This document shows, one piece after another, positions 6,360 to 13,639 of a DNA stretch of 15,854 nt. The stretch spans positions 1 through 15,854 of the forward strand of contig JALWKJ010000131.1 of the NCBI GenBank assembly GCA_027081495.1, written 5' to 3'. Below the pieces are notes generated by a model. The model did not search any database. It saw only the letters and a program-made list of their open reading frames with translations, and was not told the DNA's origin. The stretch is from Campylobacterales bacterium (GTDB lineage Bacteria > Campylobacterota > Campylobacteria > Campylobacterales > QNZT01). Within the stretch, counting starts at the first letter, position 1. Each line of letters begins with the position of its first letter. Made by a program: the position numbers and the translations under genes.

Positions 6360-8186
6360 ATGTTGATTAGTGATCAAATTATCAATAAAGAAAAAGAAGA
6401 GTTGTCTCAGTCTCTTACAAGAATGAAAATTTCGGGACTGATACTGCTTTATTTTGCAATATCTCATTTTTTGTTCGATAAATATACGCTTTTACCCGTG
6501 GTTGTTACTTCTATCCATTTTTTATATAGCTCCATAAATTATCATGCCGTTTTTAAATCCGGAAAAATTTTTCACAGAAGAATAATTTTGAGTCTTTGCG
6601 TCGATGTGGGCGTTATCGCTTATATCATGCATTCGATGGATAAAAGCGGTATTATTTTATATCCCGTCATTATTTGGATTGTAGTCGCAAACGGCATTCG
6701 TTTCGGGGAAAAACATCTTTTGATCGCGGCTGCAATAGCCGAAACTATGTTTATGAGCGCGCTTTTGACAAACAGCTACTGGGATACCCATAGGGAGCTG
6801 CTCTATTCATTAGGTTTTGGATTGATAGTTTTGAGCGTACTGTTTTTACACATGATACAACGGATGCATCATCTAAATGAAACGCTTGAAACTAAAGTAA
6901 ACCAAAGGGTGGCGGAAGTTGAGCATGGATATCTTCATGATTCTCTTACGGGGCTTAAAAACAGAGAAGCCCTTTCTGAAGATTTGAAAAAATCACCGTT
7001 TTCAGGATTATTGGTAGTCGATATAGACGGTTTTAGAAATTATAACGACCTTTACGGTATGAAAGCCGGCAATCAGGTTTTAGTATGCGTTTCTAATTTT
7101 TTACGGGCTTTTGCATATGAAAGATCTTATGAAGTATATCGAATTTATGGAGACCATTTTGTACTAAGAGAGCTTGGCAAGAGCGTCTCTTTATTTAAAT
7201 TTGAGCAAGATCTTAAAGATTTGTTTAAGCAAGTGGAAACATTCAGAATACACTTGGAGGATTTTTCCGACGAACTCGAGATAGAGATAACCGTCGGCAT
7301 ATCTTTGGAAAAAGAGCTGGCGCTTAAAAAGGCGGAGATGGCGCTCTCTTACGCGAAAAAAGAGAAAAAAGATTATTTCGCTTACAGTAAAGCCATCGAT
7401 ACATCAAAAGAGAAAAAAGAGCTTCTTCTTTGGAAAAACGAGATAAAAAAAGCCTTGCATACCGACAATGTTATTCCGCTGTTTCAACCGATAGTAGATA
7501 GAAGCGAAAAAATCGTTAAATACGAATCACTGATGAGACTGCGAAGGTTTGTGGATAAAAAAGAGGAGTTGGTGTCGCCCTTTTTCTTTCTTGAAATCGC
7601 CTATAAAAGTAAACAGTATGAAAAATTGACCTCCGTCATGATAAAAAAGAGTTTTAAGTTCATGAAAGAAACCGGCAAAGACGCATCTATAAATCTCTCT
7701 TTTGAAGATATTACGAATAAAAATATAACTTCGGTTTTGAAAGAGAAAATAGAAAAATGTAAAGTTGGAAAACAGGTTATTTTTGAAATTGTCGAAAGCA
7801 GCAATATAGATGATTTCGCGCTTGTGAAGGAGTTTATATCCGAGTTTAGAAAATTTGGAGTCAGGTTTTCCATAGACGACTTCGGATCGGGCTATTCGAA
7901 CTTTACTCATATTTTTGAATTAGCGCCCGATTACTTGAAAATTGACGGTTCTTTGGTGAAAAATATCGATGTAGATATGAAATCATACCTTTTAGTCAAG
8001 TCTATCGTACAGATGGCTAAAGAGTTAAAAATAAAAACGGTGGCGGAATTTGTCAGCAAAAAAGAGATTTATGATATTTGCTACGATATAGGCATAGATT
8101 TTTTTCAAGGATACTATTTTTGCGAGCCGATCAAAGCCGAAAAAGTGAAAGAAAATTTAAATAAAGAGTTGGCTTTAGCCGTTTGA
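6360..8186 (+). CDS. Membrane sensor with RpfC-like input domain, degenerate GGDEF and intact EAL (c-di-GMP phosphodiesterase)
   Basis: The ATG at 6360 (608 residues) is preferred over the in-frame TTG at 6327 because AAAGG lies 10 bases upstream of it. Residues 24-167 hold five or six membrane helices. LYPVIIWIVVANGIRFG (100-116) and SYW (139-141) match the sensor segment of RpfC as I remember it (LYAVCMWVTIGNGLRYG and SPYW); RpfC is the DSF-sensing histidine kinase of Xanthomonas. The short pre-TM1 segment EELSQSLTR is also RpfC-like. A coiled linker (about 170-188) leads to GGDEF (HDSLTGLKNR at 193-202), with the active site changed to YGDHF (263-267) and no clear RxxD inhibitory site, so cyclase activity is doubtful. 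The EAL domain keeps E389 (ESL), N445, E476, D506-D507, K527, E563 and Q583, so phosphodiesterase activity is expected. It follows rpfF on the same strand. Confidence 0.88.
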   Translation: MLISDQIINKEKEELSQSLTRMKISGLILLYFAISHFLFDKYTLLPVVVTSIHFLYSSINYHAVFKSGKIFHRRIILSLCVDVGVIAYIMHSMDKSGIILYPVIIWIVVANGIRFGEKHLLIAAAIAETMFMSALLTNSYWDTHRELLYSLGFGLIVLSVLFLHMIQRMHHLNETLETKVNQRVAEVEHGYLHDSLTGLKNREALSEDLKKSPFSGLLVVDIDGFRNYNDLYGMKAGNQVLVCVSNFLRAFAYERSYEVYRIYGDHFVLRELGKSVSLFKFEQDLKDLFKQVETFRIHLEDFSDELEIEITVGISLEKELALKKAEMALSYAKKEKKDYFAYSKAIDTSKEKKELLLWKNEIKKALHTDNVIPLFQPIVDRSEKIVKYESLMRLRRFVDKKEELVSPFFFLEIAYKSKQYEKLTSVMIKKSFKFMKETGKDASINLSFEDITNKNITSVLKEKIEKCKVGKQVIFEIVESSNIDDFALVKEFISEFRKFGVRFSIDDFGSGYSNFTHIFELAPDYLKIDGSLVKNIDVDMKSYLLVKSIVQMAKELKIKTVAEFVSKKEIYDICYDIGIDFFQGYYFCEPIKAEKVKENLNKELALAV

Positions 8187-8224
8187 TATAGATATATAAA
8201 TAAAAGTTAAACTTTTTATATACT

Positions 8225-8237
8225 TTTGTCGATATTG
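8225..8237 (+). repeat. 13-bp repeat upstream of the protease gene (copy 2)
   Basis: This is the second perfect copy of TTTGTCGATATTG, ending 27 bases before the ATG at 8265. A TATATA/TATAAG stretch follows at 8249-8256, placed about as GATAAG is behind copy 1, so both copies may belong to promoters of similar layout. Confidence 0.35.
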
Positions 8238-8264
8238 TCATATAAATATATATAAGGCTCTATC

Positions 8265-10751
8265 ATGAAAGTTTTTTTGATTTTTTTTATTACCTTTTTA
8301 TTTTTTGTCGGATGCGGCTCATCAGTCAGCATAGACGCTCCTGAAAATATCTCACGATCAAAGCCGTCGGAGCTTTTTATAACTCTTGCAAAAGAGTTAT
8401 ATTATGTCGGTGAAAAATTCGATAACTCTTTTAAAGCGACTGACGAATACGACAGAGACATAACGGATGAAGTCGTTGTGGAAGGTACGGTAGATACGCA
8501 AAAAGAAGGAGAATATGAGCTTTTATATAAACTTATCGATAAAAACAAAGTTTTGAGTGTAACGAAAAAAACGGTAACGGTCAAAATAAACAAAGATCCA
8601 AAAATCATCTTATACGGCGATAAAAAGATAGATATTTATCTTGGAGGGAAATATGAAGAACCCGGATTTGAAGCAAAAGACGAAGAAGACGGCGACATAA
8701 GTAAAAATGTCAAAATAACCGGTTTTGTCGATACTTCAAAAGAGGGCGTATATACGATCGCTTATAAAGTTTTTGACAGTTTTGGAAATAGCGCCGATGA
8801 AAAAAGAGAGATAAGAGTAATTCCTCCGGACGATATAAGGGAAAAAGTTCTTATCAAAAGCGGGTATAGTTCGGATTTCTCTTTTTCTCTTTGGGATTAT
8901 ATGGTAAACAAACGAGATGATTCGTTTACGGTTACAAAATATGTAGATAATTTAAAAACAGGCTCTCAAATAGATGATATAAAAAAGATATCGTCAAATG
9001 AATACGGCATATCTTTTCCTTACACTTTAAGAACGCTAAACTATATAAATAACAATGACGGTACGATAAAGATAGCTTTTAAAAAAGAGAACGATACGAC
9101 AGATTTCGTAATGTTGAAAGATCATGCAAAACTAAATACTCCCATAACCGTCGGCTCTTCGAGTGAAAATGATAAAAGTTGCCGCATTTTAGAACATTAT
9201 GAAAAAATAAAGTTAAACGACACTCCTTATGTAGATGTCATAAAAATAGGATGTGGTTTTGCAGAGGCGTATTTTGCGAAAAACAGAGGAATAATTTTGC
9301 AAAATACTCTTATTCAAAAAAAACAACCGCTTTTTGTATCCGGACTAAAGAGTGAAATCGACAAACAGATAAGGTTAAAAAATATAACGGATAAGACTAA
9401 AACCCCTTTAAGTGAAATGAATCTTAAGAGTATGATTCAAAGCAATACCGAAATGCTCGCATACAATCCTTACAACCTTCATGGAGAAAACATGAAAATC
9501 GGCGTGGTAGATGAGGGCGGCGCAAGAACTACTCACAAAGAATTTGAAGGCAGAGTGATAAATGATACCTCCGAGCCTATTAGTCCACACACAACTCATG
9601 TAACGGGTACGATAGCCGCTAGCGGAATAGATAAAGATGCAAGAGGCTATGCAAACAAGGTGAAGGTAGAGGTTTTATCATATTATGATACATATTTTTC
9701 AAATGCCGTTAAAGAGCTTTATAATAAAGGAATATTAATATCAAATCACTCTTATGGGCCTGCCGATTACTACTCTGTAGGTGAGTATGGTTCATTGGCG
9801 AGGGATATCGATGAATTTGTCGCTATACATCCCGAAGTTTTGGTCGTAAATGCCGCCGGAAACGATCGGACGACTGACGGATACGGCGATTACGGTATTA
9901 TTAAAGATTTTGGTAACGCTAAAAATATTATAACCGTAGGCGCCGTTAATTATGATGATACTATTTCGTTTTTTAGCAGTACCGGTCCGGTCAAAGGCGG
10001 CAGAATCAAACCCGATATCGTAGCAAAAGGCTATCTGGTAAAATCGGTCGGATATGAAAGCGATGATTCATATATTTATATGTCGGGCACTTCCATGGCT
10101 TCGCCCGCCGTTACCGGTGCAGTCGCGTTGTTAAATGAAGAGTACATGAAAATAAACGATAACGATACGATGAGAGAAGATGTCGCAAAGGCGATCATGG
10201 TAAATAGCGCAAAAGATTTAGGAAGAGAAGGACCGGATTACGAGTTTGGATTCGGGCTTTTGAATTCTCTTGAAGCGGTTAAGATTATAGACTCCTTAAA
10301 TTCGCCAAAACCGCTTGTTTTGACAAACGAGCTTGCGGCGGAGCAAAAACATATATATGATTTAAATATCTCTTCTCTTTCGTTGTTTAAAGCTTCATTG
10401 TGCTGGATAGATCCCGTTTTGGGGTCGGATACAAGCGGTGAATTGACAAACGATCTGGATATGACGATAGTTGACGAAGATTATCAAAGTATTTATGCGT
10501 TTACGCTTGATCCGAACAATCCCGAAAAACCCGCCCAAAAAGATAAATATAATCGTGTCGATAATGTAGAACAGATAGAAGTAAAGCTTCCGAAGGGAAA
10601 TTATAAGTTGATCGTTACGGTACATAAAATGCAGACGCAAAAACAAAAATACGCTCTTGCGTCAAATATGCCTTTGCCGAATCCAACGATCGATTCGTCT
10701 TATTCGAAGATAGACGAGTTTGAAACGACTATCTTAAACAGCGTTAGATAA
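8265..10751 (+). CDS. Subtilisin-family (S8) serine protease lipoprotein with two DUF5011-like domains
   Basis: This 828-residue protein begins with a lipoprotein signal (MKVFLIFFITFLFFVGC, acceptor C17). Two tandem Ig-like DUF5011-type modules follow (about 32-105 and 112-187). Both carry the hallmark 'D..GDI/D..DIT ... V.G.VDT...G.Y...Y...D' pattern, seen in DEEDGDISKNVKITGFVDTS. Residues about 190-390 are unassigned, with a possible disulfide pair. The S8 catalytic domain carries D416 (GVVDEGG), H442 (HTTHVTGTIAASG), oxyanion N533 (NAAGND) and S610 (SGTSMASPAVTG), so it should be active. The C-terminal 130 residues (NDLDMTIVDE, NNPEKP, LPKGNYKLIVTVHK) look like the beta-barrel that follows many subtilases. 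AAGG is 7 bases before the ATG. It is probably a surface or periplasmic protease; no propeptide was identified. It starts 78 bases after the sensor gene and may be an output of that system, which is inference. Confidence 0.93.
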   Translation: MKVFLIFFITFLFFVGCGSSVSIDAPENISRSKPSELFITLAKELYYVGEKFDNSFKATDEYDRDITDEVVVEGTVDTQKEGEYELLYKLIDKNKVLSVTKKTVTVKINKDPKIILYGDKKIDIYLGGKYEEPGFEAKDEEDGDISKNVKITGFVDTSKEGVYTIAYKVFDSFGNSADEKREIRVIPPDDIREKVLIKSGYSSDFSFSLWDYMVNKRDDSFTVTKYVDNLKTGSQIDDIKKISSNEYGISFPYTLRTLNYINNNDGTIKIAFKKENDTTDFVMLKDHAKLNTPITVGSSSENDKSCRILEHYEKIKLNDTPYVDVIKIGCGFAEAYFAKNRGIILQNTLIQKKQPLFVSGLKSEIDKQIRLKNITDKTKTPLSEMNLKSMIQSNTEMLAYNPYNLHGENMKIGVVDEGGARTTHKEFEGRVINDTSEPISPHTTHVTGTIAASGIDKDARGYANKVKVEVLSYYDTYFSNAVKELYNKGILISNHSYGPADYYSVGEYGSLARDIDEFVAIHPEVLVVNAAGNDRTTDGYGDYGIIKDFGNAKNIITVGAVNYDDTISFFSSTGPVKGGRIKPDIVAKGYLVKSVGYESDDSYIYMSGTSMASPAVTGAVALLNEEYMKINDNDTMREDVAKAIMVNSAKDLGREGPDYEFGFGLLNSLEAVKIIDSLNSPKPLVLTNELAAEQKHIYDLNISSLSLFKASLCWIDPVLGSDTSGELTNDLDMTIVDEDYQSIYAFTLDPNNPEKPAQKDKYNRVDNVEQIEVKLPKGNYKLIVTVHKMQTQKQKYALASNMPLPNPTIDSSYSKIDEFETTILNSVR

Positions 10752-10771
10752 AAAACGCAAATACGCTTTTT
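10750..10771. terminator. Terminator-like hairpin between convergent protease and thioredoxin genes
   Basis: The run AAAAA, a bulged C, then GC pairs with GCTTTTT across AAATAC, and A plus TTTT follow on the plus strand. The opposite strand has a matching U-run. It lies in the 18-base gap between convergent genes. The stem is short and bulged, so this is a moderate call. Confidence 0.4.
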
Positions 10772-11300
10772 ATTTTATATATTTTAATATATTTTTATTT
10801 GGAGTCATTCCTATATATTGTTGCTTAAGATCTCCGCTTTTATCAAAAAGCAGCATATAAGGTATCTGTCCGCCCCATCCGGTATTTGCCTTAATGAAAG
10901 AGACGATATCCCAAGCATAGTCTAGGTTGATGAGCGGGTAGTTGATTTTGTTCTCTTTTTTGAAGTTGTTTAACTCTTTATTCGTCATTTGAACCTGAAC
11001 TTGAACACCGATAATTTGAAATTTATCTTTATTTTCTTCCTGCATTTTGATTAGGTGGGGAATCTCAATGAGACATGGAGGACACATAGGTCCAAAAAAA
11101 TCTAAAAGAACCGTTTTGCCTTTGTATTTGTCAAATATAAAACCTTTTTTAGTAACATTGATCTCTATAAGTTCTCCGTCGGTGGTATTTAGATCGATTT
11201 TTTTCACTTTCTGTGTTTTTGTATCGGCTGCATACAACGATGCGCCCGAGAGTAAAAATGGTATCAGAGCTATATAAAATAATTTTCTTAAAAATCGCAT
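10770..11300 (-). CDS. TlpA-type thioredoxin-fold protein, exported
   Basis: This 176-residue protein has a cleavable Sec signal (about residues 1-24, likely cut after SLYA). The mature part has the thioredoxin fold, with the redox motif C73-P-P-C76 in DFFGPMCPPCLIEIPHL and the conserved cis-proline P147 (GGQIPYMLLFD). This is the pattern of TlpA/ResA-type periplasmic reductants, which keep cytochrome c haem-binding cysteines or copper-site cysteines reduced. The specific partner is not evident, and no cytochrome maturation gene is next to it. The AAAGGA ribosome-binding site is about 11 bases upstream. Its promoter is the extended -10 at 11344-11352. Confidence 0.9.
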   Translation of the reverse strand: MRFLRKLFYIALIPFLLSGASLYAADTKTQKVKKIDLNTTDGELIEINVTKKGFIFDKYKGKTVLLDFFGPMCPPCLIEIPHLIKMQEENKDKFQIIGVQVQVQMTNKELNNFKKENKINYPLINLDYAWDIVSFIKANTGWGGQIPYMLLFDKSGDLKQQYIGMTPNKNILKYIK

Positions 11301-11340
11301 TTTGTATAATTTCCTTTATTTGTTTAAAGTTACGAATTTT

Positions 11341-11355
11341 AGTATTATAACATTT
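11341..11355 (-). promoter_or_regulatory. Extended -10 promoter of the TlpA-like gene
   Basis: On the minus strand the sequence is AAATGTTATAATACT: a perfect TATAAT at 11349-11344 preceded by TG and one base (extended -10). No good -35 box is present, as is common in epsilonproteobacteria. Transcription would begin about 37 bases before the start codon. The same 15 bases recur at 13065-13079. Confidence 0.65.
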
Positions 11356-11416
11356 AAATGTGTATTAATCGTGTATGTTATATGATAACAAATAAACGAA
11401 TCGATAGGAGAAAAAA

Positions 11417-11887
11417 GTGGATTTGACGCATTTGGATGAGAACAAAAGACCTAAGATGGTTGATGTTACGGAAAAAGATATAACTAAGCGAGTCGCTAGA
11501 GCCAGCGGCAAGATCACAATGAGTCAAGAAGCGTATGATTTGATTATCTCAAACTCGACAAAAAAAGGACCCGTGTTGCAAACGGCGGTCATCGCTGCGA
11601 TCATGGGAGCAAAACAGACATCGTCGCTTATACCGATGTGCCACCCGTTGATGCTGACTTCGGTTAAAACAAATATAACAAATCTTCCCCGGCTTCCCGG
11701 TTTTCTTCTTGAGGTAACCGCAAAACTCGACGGTAAAACGGGAGTGGAAATGGAAGCTTTGACAGGCGTGAGTATCGGTCTTTTAACGATATATGATATG
11801 GTAAAGGCAATAGATAAATCCATGGTTTTATCGGATATAAGACTAGAGTCAAAAAGCGGAGGAAAAAGCGGTGAATTTAAACGATAA
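11417..11887 (+). CDS. moaC: Cyclic pyranopterin monophosphate synthase
   Basis: This 156-residue enzyme acts with MoaA in the first step of molybdenum cofactor synthesis, turning the GTP-derived intermediate into cPMP. Conserved features include K50 in KKGPVLQTA, the MCHP motif (residues 74-77), GVEMEALTGVS (109-119), and D127 and K130 in LLTIYDMVKA, equivalent to the catalytic residues of E. coli MoaC. The start is GTG at 11417, with AGGAG 6 bases upstream. The 3' end overlaps the next gene by 17 bases. Confidence 0.97.
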   Translation: MDLTHLDENKRPKMVDVTEKDITKRVARASGKITMSQEAYDLIISNSTKKGPVLQTAVIAAIMGAKQTSSLIPMCHPLMLTSVKTNITNLPRLPGFLLEVTAKLDGKTGVEMEALTGVSIGLLTIYDMVKAIDKSMVLSDIRLESKSGGKSGEFKR

Positions 11888-12131
11888 AAAATTGGAACTC
11901 GTATATCCATGTAATTGGGATTATAAAGTCATTGTGCACAAAGAGTGTGATATATGCGATATAACTAACTCTGTTTTTGGAAAGAGAGAACATAAAATTT
12001 CCAAATCAAACAAAAGCAAAAACGATAAATATCATAGCTACAAAGTAACAACGCTTGTTCACAACGAGGATGATAGAAAAGAGATATTTGAGCAGCTTAA
12101 AAAAGATAAAAATGTAAAAATCGTTTTATAA
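11871..12131 (+). CDS. DUF493 (YbeD/HP0495-like) small protein
   Basis: This 86-residue protein has an alpha-beta (ferredoxin-like) pattern. LELVYPCNWDYKVIV at the N-terminus, YHSYKVTTLVHNEDDRKEIFEQL in the middle and VKIVL at the end fit the DUF493 family, for which structures exist but no clear enzymatic role. The GTG start at 11871 has GGAGG 8 bases upstream, inside moaC, so the genes overlap by 17 bases and are likely coupled. Campylobacter jejuni has the same moaC-DUF493 order as far as I recall. The stop overlaps the end of the convergent membrane-protein gene by 6 bases. Confidence 0.85.
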   Translation: MNLNDKKLELVYPCNWDYKVIVHKECDICDITNSVFGKREHKISKSNKSKNDKYHSYKVTTLVHNEDDRKEIFEQLKKDKNVKIVL

Positions 12132-13061
12132 AGTTCCAAGAGTCATACCCAAACTGACGGAGAGGGCATATTGGGCATGAAAATTGTTCTCTTTTTTTTG
12201 TAAAATGCGAGGGGTCGTCTGTATAAACAGCCATTTGTTAAGATAATGAATATAACTTACGCTAACTCCCTGCCAATCTTTTTTGTACGAGCTTGAGTTT
12301 TCCTTCAAAAGAGCATACGAAATCCAGTATGTCAATCTGTTTTTTTTGTTGAAGTAGTGATGAAGTTTCAGATGGGTTACTATATGCTTTTTGTTCCTGT
12401 TTTGACTGTTTGCGTACCACTCGTTGGCCTGTTCGAGAAGGTGGATTTTATCGATAGATTTATAGAAATTTAAACGAACGGATTTTGCCAGATATGTATG
12501 ATTTAGGTAATAGTAAAGACTCCCTTTGGTAAACAGCAGTATATCATGATATATTAAAAACCGTTTTTCAAGCGAAAGCTCCTGATAAAAGCCAAACGGA
12601 GAGCGAAGTTTAAATCCAAGCTTTGTAAAAGAAGTGGTATTTTTTGTATTTAAAAAATAGTATTTTAGACCTATTCTGATTTTATCGTCGTTGATGATAT
12701 TTTCATTTTGAGTATCTATTTGTCTATTTGTAACGGTATCGGAGGATTGCCTGCTAAATGTAAGTTCTAGTCTTTTTCCGAGTTTTGGCAGGTGAATATT
12801 TCCTCGGGCATTTAAAGAGAGTCTAAAAATATGCTCTTTTGTCGATTTTAGGGTAAATATCAGTCTAAGAGAGTTTTTTTTTATGATCTTTTTCTCTAAA
12901 TGTTTGCAATTTTTTTCACACTTGATCGTATCGTCGATATTTCCAAGAAGCGCATGATAATAATAGGTTAGCGTTGTTCTCATCTTTTCAAGCGAAGTGT
13001 TCGTATCGGCACATGAAAAAGTTAAAGATAAAAGTAAAATTAAGAAAATTTTTTTGTTCAT
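12126..13061 (-). CDS. Probable outer-membrane beta-barrel protein, function unknown
   Basis: This 311-residue protein has a signal peptide (MNKKIFLILLLSLTFSCA, probably cut after A18; the site SCA fits signal peptidase I better than a lipobox). After a short region with a CEKNCKHLEKK Cys pair, the sequence alternates hydrophobic and polar residues in repeated short strands rich in Tyr, Phe and Leu (for example KIRIGLKYYFL, LYYYLNHTYL, RLTYWISYALL, LSVSLGMTLGTL), as in an outer-membrane barrel. No enzymatic motif is seen and the family was not recognised. No ribosome-binding site precedes the ATG, and a consensus -10 ends only six bases upstream of it. It overlaps the DUF493 gene tail to tail by 6 bases. 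Confidence 0.75.
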   Translation of the reverse strand: MNKKIFLILLLSLTFSCADTNTSLEKMRTTLTYYYHALLGNIDDTIKCEKNCKHLEKKIIKKNSLRLIFTLKSTKEHIFRLSLNARGNIHLPKLGKRLELTFSRQSSDTVTNRQIDTQNENIINDDKIRIGLKYYFLNTKNTTSFTKLGFKLRSPFGFYQELSLEKRFLIYHDILLFTKGSLYYYLNHTYLAKSVRLNFYKSIDKIHLLEQANEWYANSQNRNKKHIVTHLKLHHYFNKKNRLTYWISYALLKENSSSYKKDWQGVSVSYIHYLNKWLFIQTTPRILQKKENNFHAQYALSVSLGMTLGTL

Positions 13062-13064
13062 AAA

Positions 13065-13079
13065 AGTATTATAACATTT
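13065..13079 (-). promoter_or_regulatory. Extended -10 promoter abutting the beta-barrel gene
   Basis: On the minus strand this is AAATGTTATAATACT, identical over 15 bases to the promoter at 11341-11355. TATAAT (13073-13068) is followed by ACTTTT and then the ATG at 13061, so the predicted transcription start is at or within a base or two of the start codon. Confidence 0.55.
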
Positions 13080-13117
13080 TTATTACCTATATTTGTGAAA
13101 AATTTTTATAAAAAACC

Positions 13118-13146
13118 TTTACAATTTAATTTTTTTTCGCTATAAT
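13118..13146 (+). promoter_or_regulatory. Promoter of the tRNA cluster
   Basis: TTTACA (13118-13123), 17 bases, then TATAAT (13141-13146) form a near-consensus housekeeping sigma promoter. The T-run upstream of the -10 is typical of epsilonproteobacterial promoters. It ends 21 bases before the first tRNA. Confidence 0.8.
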
Positions 13147-13167
13147 TTCGACTCTTTACAAATAAGT

Positions 13168-13242
<75 letters not shown>

Positions 13243-13299
13243 TTTATTAAAGATACAGCGACAGTTACCGATATAAAAAAACAAGGTGGTGTCCGATAA

Positions 13300-13387
13300 G
13301 CCCGGGTGGTGGAATTGGTAGACACAAGGGACTTAAAATCCCTCGATCATTGCGATCGTGCCGGTTCAAGTCCGGCCCCGGGCACCA
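13300..13387 (+). tRNA. tRNA-Leu (anticodon TAA)
   Basis: The acceptor stem GCCCGGG pairs with CCCGGGC, and the anticodon stem AGGGA/TCCCT holds the loop CTTAAAA, giving anticodon TAA. A long variable arm (CGATCATTGCGATCG) marks a class II tRNA. CCA is encoded at 13385-13387. Confidence 0.97.
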
Positions 13388-13408
13388 CCCCTAAAACGGG
13401 GAGAATAT

Positions 13409-13483
13409 GGCGACATAGCCAAGTGGCTAAGGCAGGAGCCTGCAAAGCTCTGATCCCCGGTTCAAATCCGGGTGTCGCCTCCA
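13409..13483 (+). tRNA. tRNA-Cys (anticodon GCA)
   Basis: The acceptor stem GGCGACA pairs with TGTCGCC. The anticodon loop CTGCAAA lies between GGAGC and GCTCT, giving anticodon GCA. The T-arm is CCCGG-TTCAAAT-CCGGG. CCA is encoded at 13481-13483. Confidence 0.97.
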
Positions 13484-13495
13484 TTTATATTTTGT

Positions 13496-13583
13496 CGGGA
13501 GATGGCAGAGCGGTTGAATGCACTGGTCTTGAAAACCAGCGAGGGTCACACCTCCGGGAGTTCGAATCTCCCTCTCCCGGCCA
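13496..13583 (+). tRNA. tRNA-Ser (anticodon TGA)
   Basis: The acceptor stem CGGGAGA pairs with TCTCCCG, so the first pair is C-G rather than the usual G-C. The anticodon stem CTGGT/ACCAG holds CTTGAAA, giving anticodon TGA. A long class II variable arm is present. CCA is encoded at 13581-13583. A weak A/T hairpin at 13605-13620 may end the cluster transcript. Confidence 0.96.
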
Positions 13584-13639
13584 TTTCAAATCTACATTTT
13601 ATTCTAATTTCGCAAAATTATCACCGTATCAATAGTTTA

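Noticed and set aside
6048..6467. 139-codon minus-strand frame across the rpfF-sensor junction
   Set aside because: It overlaps the ends of two good plus-strand genes and shows no domain or start signal.
8202..8216. AAAAGT/ACTTTT hairpin after the sensor gene as a terminator
   Set aside because: It has only six pairs with one G-C and a three-base loop; too weak to call, and the protease gene follows closely.
12126..13061. Beta-barrel protein as a lipoprotein using C17
   Set aside because: The residues before the Cys are T-F-S; Phe at -2 does not fit a lipobox, while SCA fits signal peptidase I and the rest looks like a barrel.
13306..13635. 109-codon open frame spanning the tRNA cluster
   Set aside because: It runs through the tRNA-Leu, tRNA-Cys and tRNA-Ser genes, whose folds and anticodons are unambiguous; it is not a protein gene.
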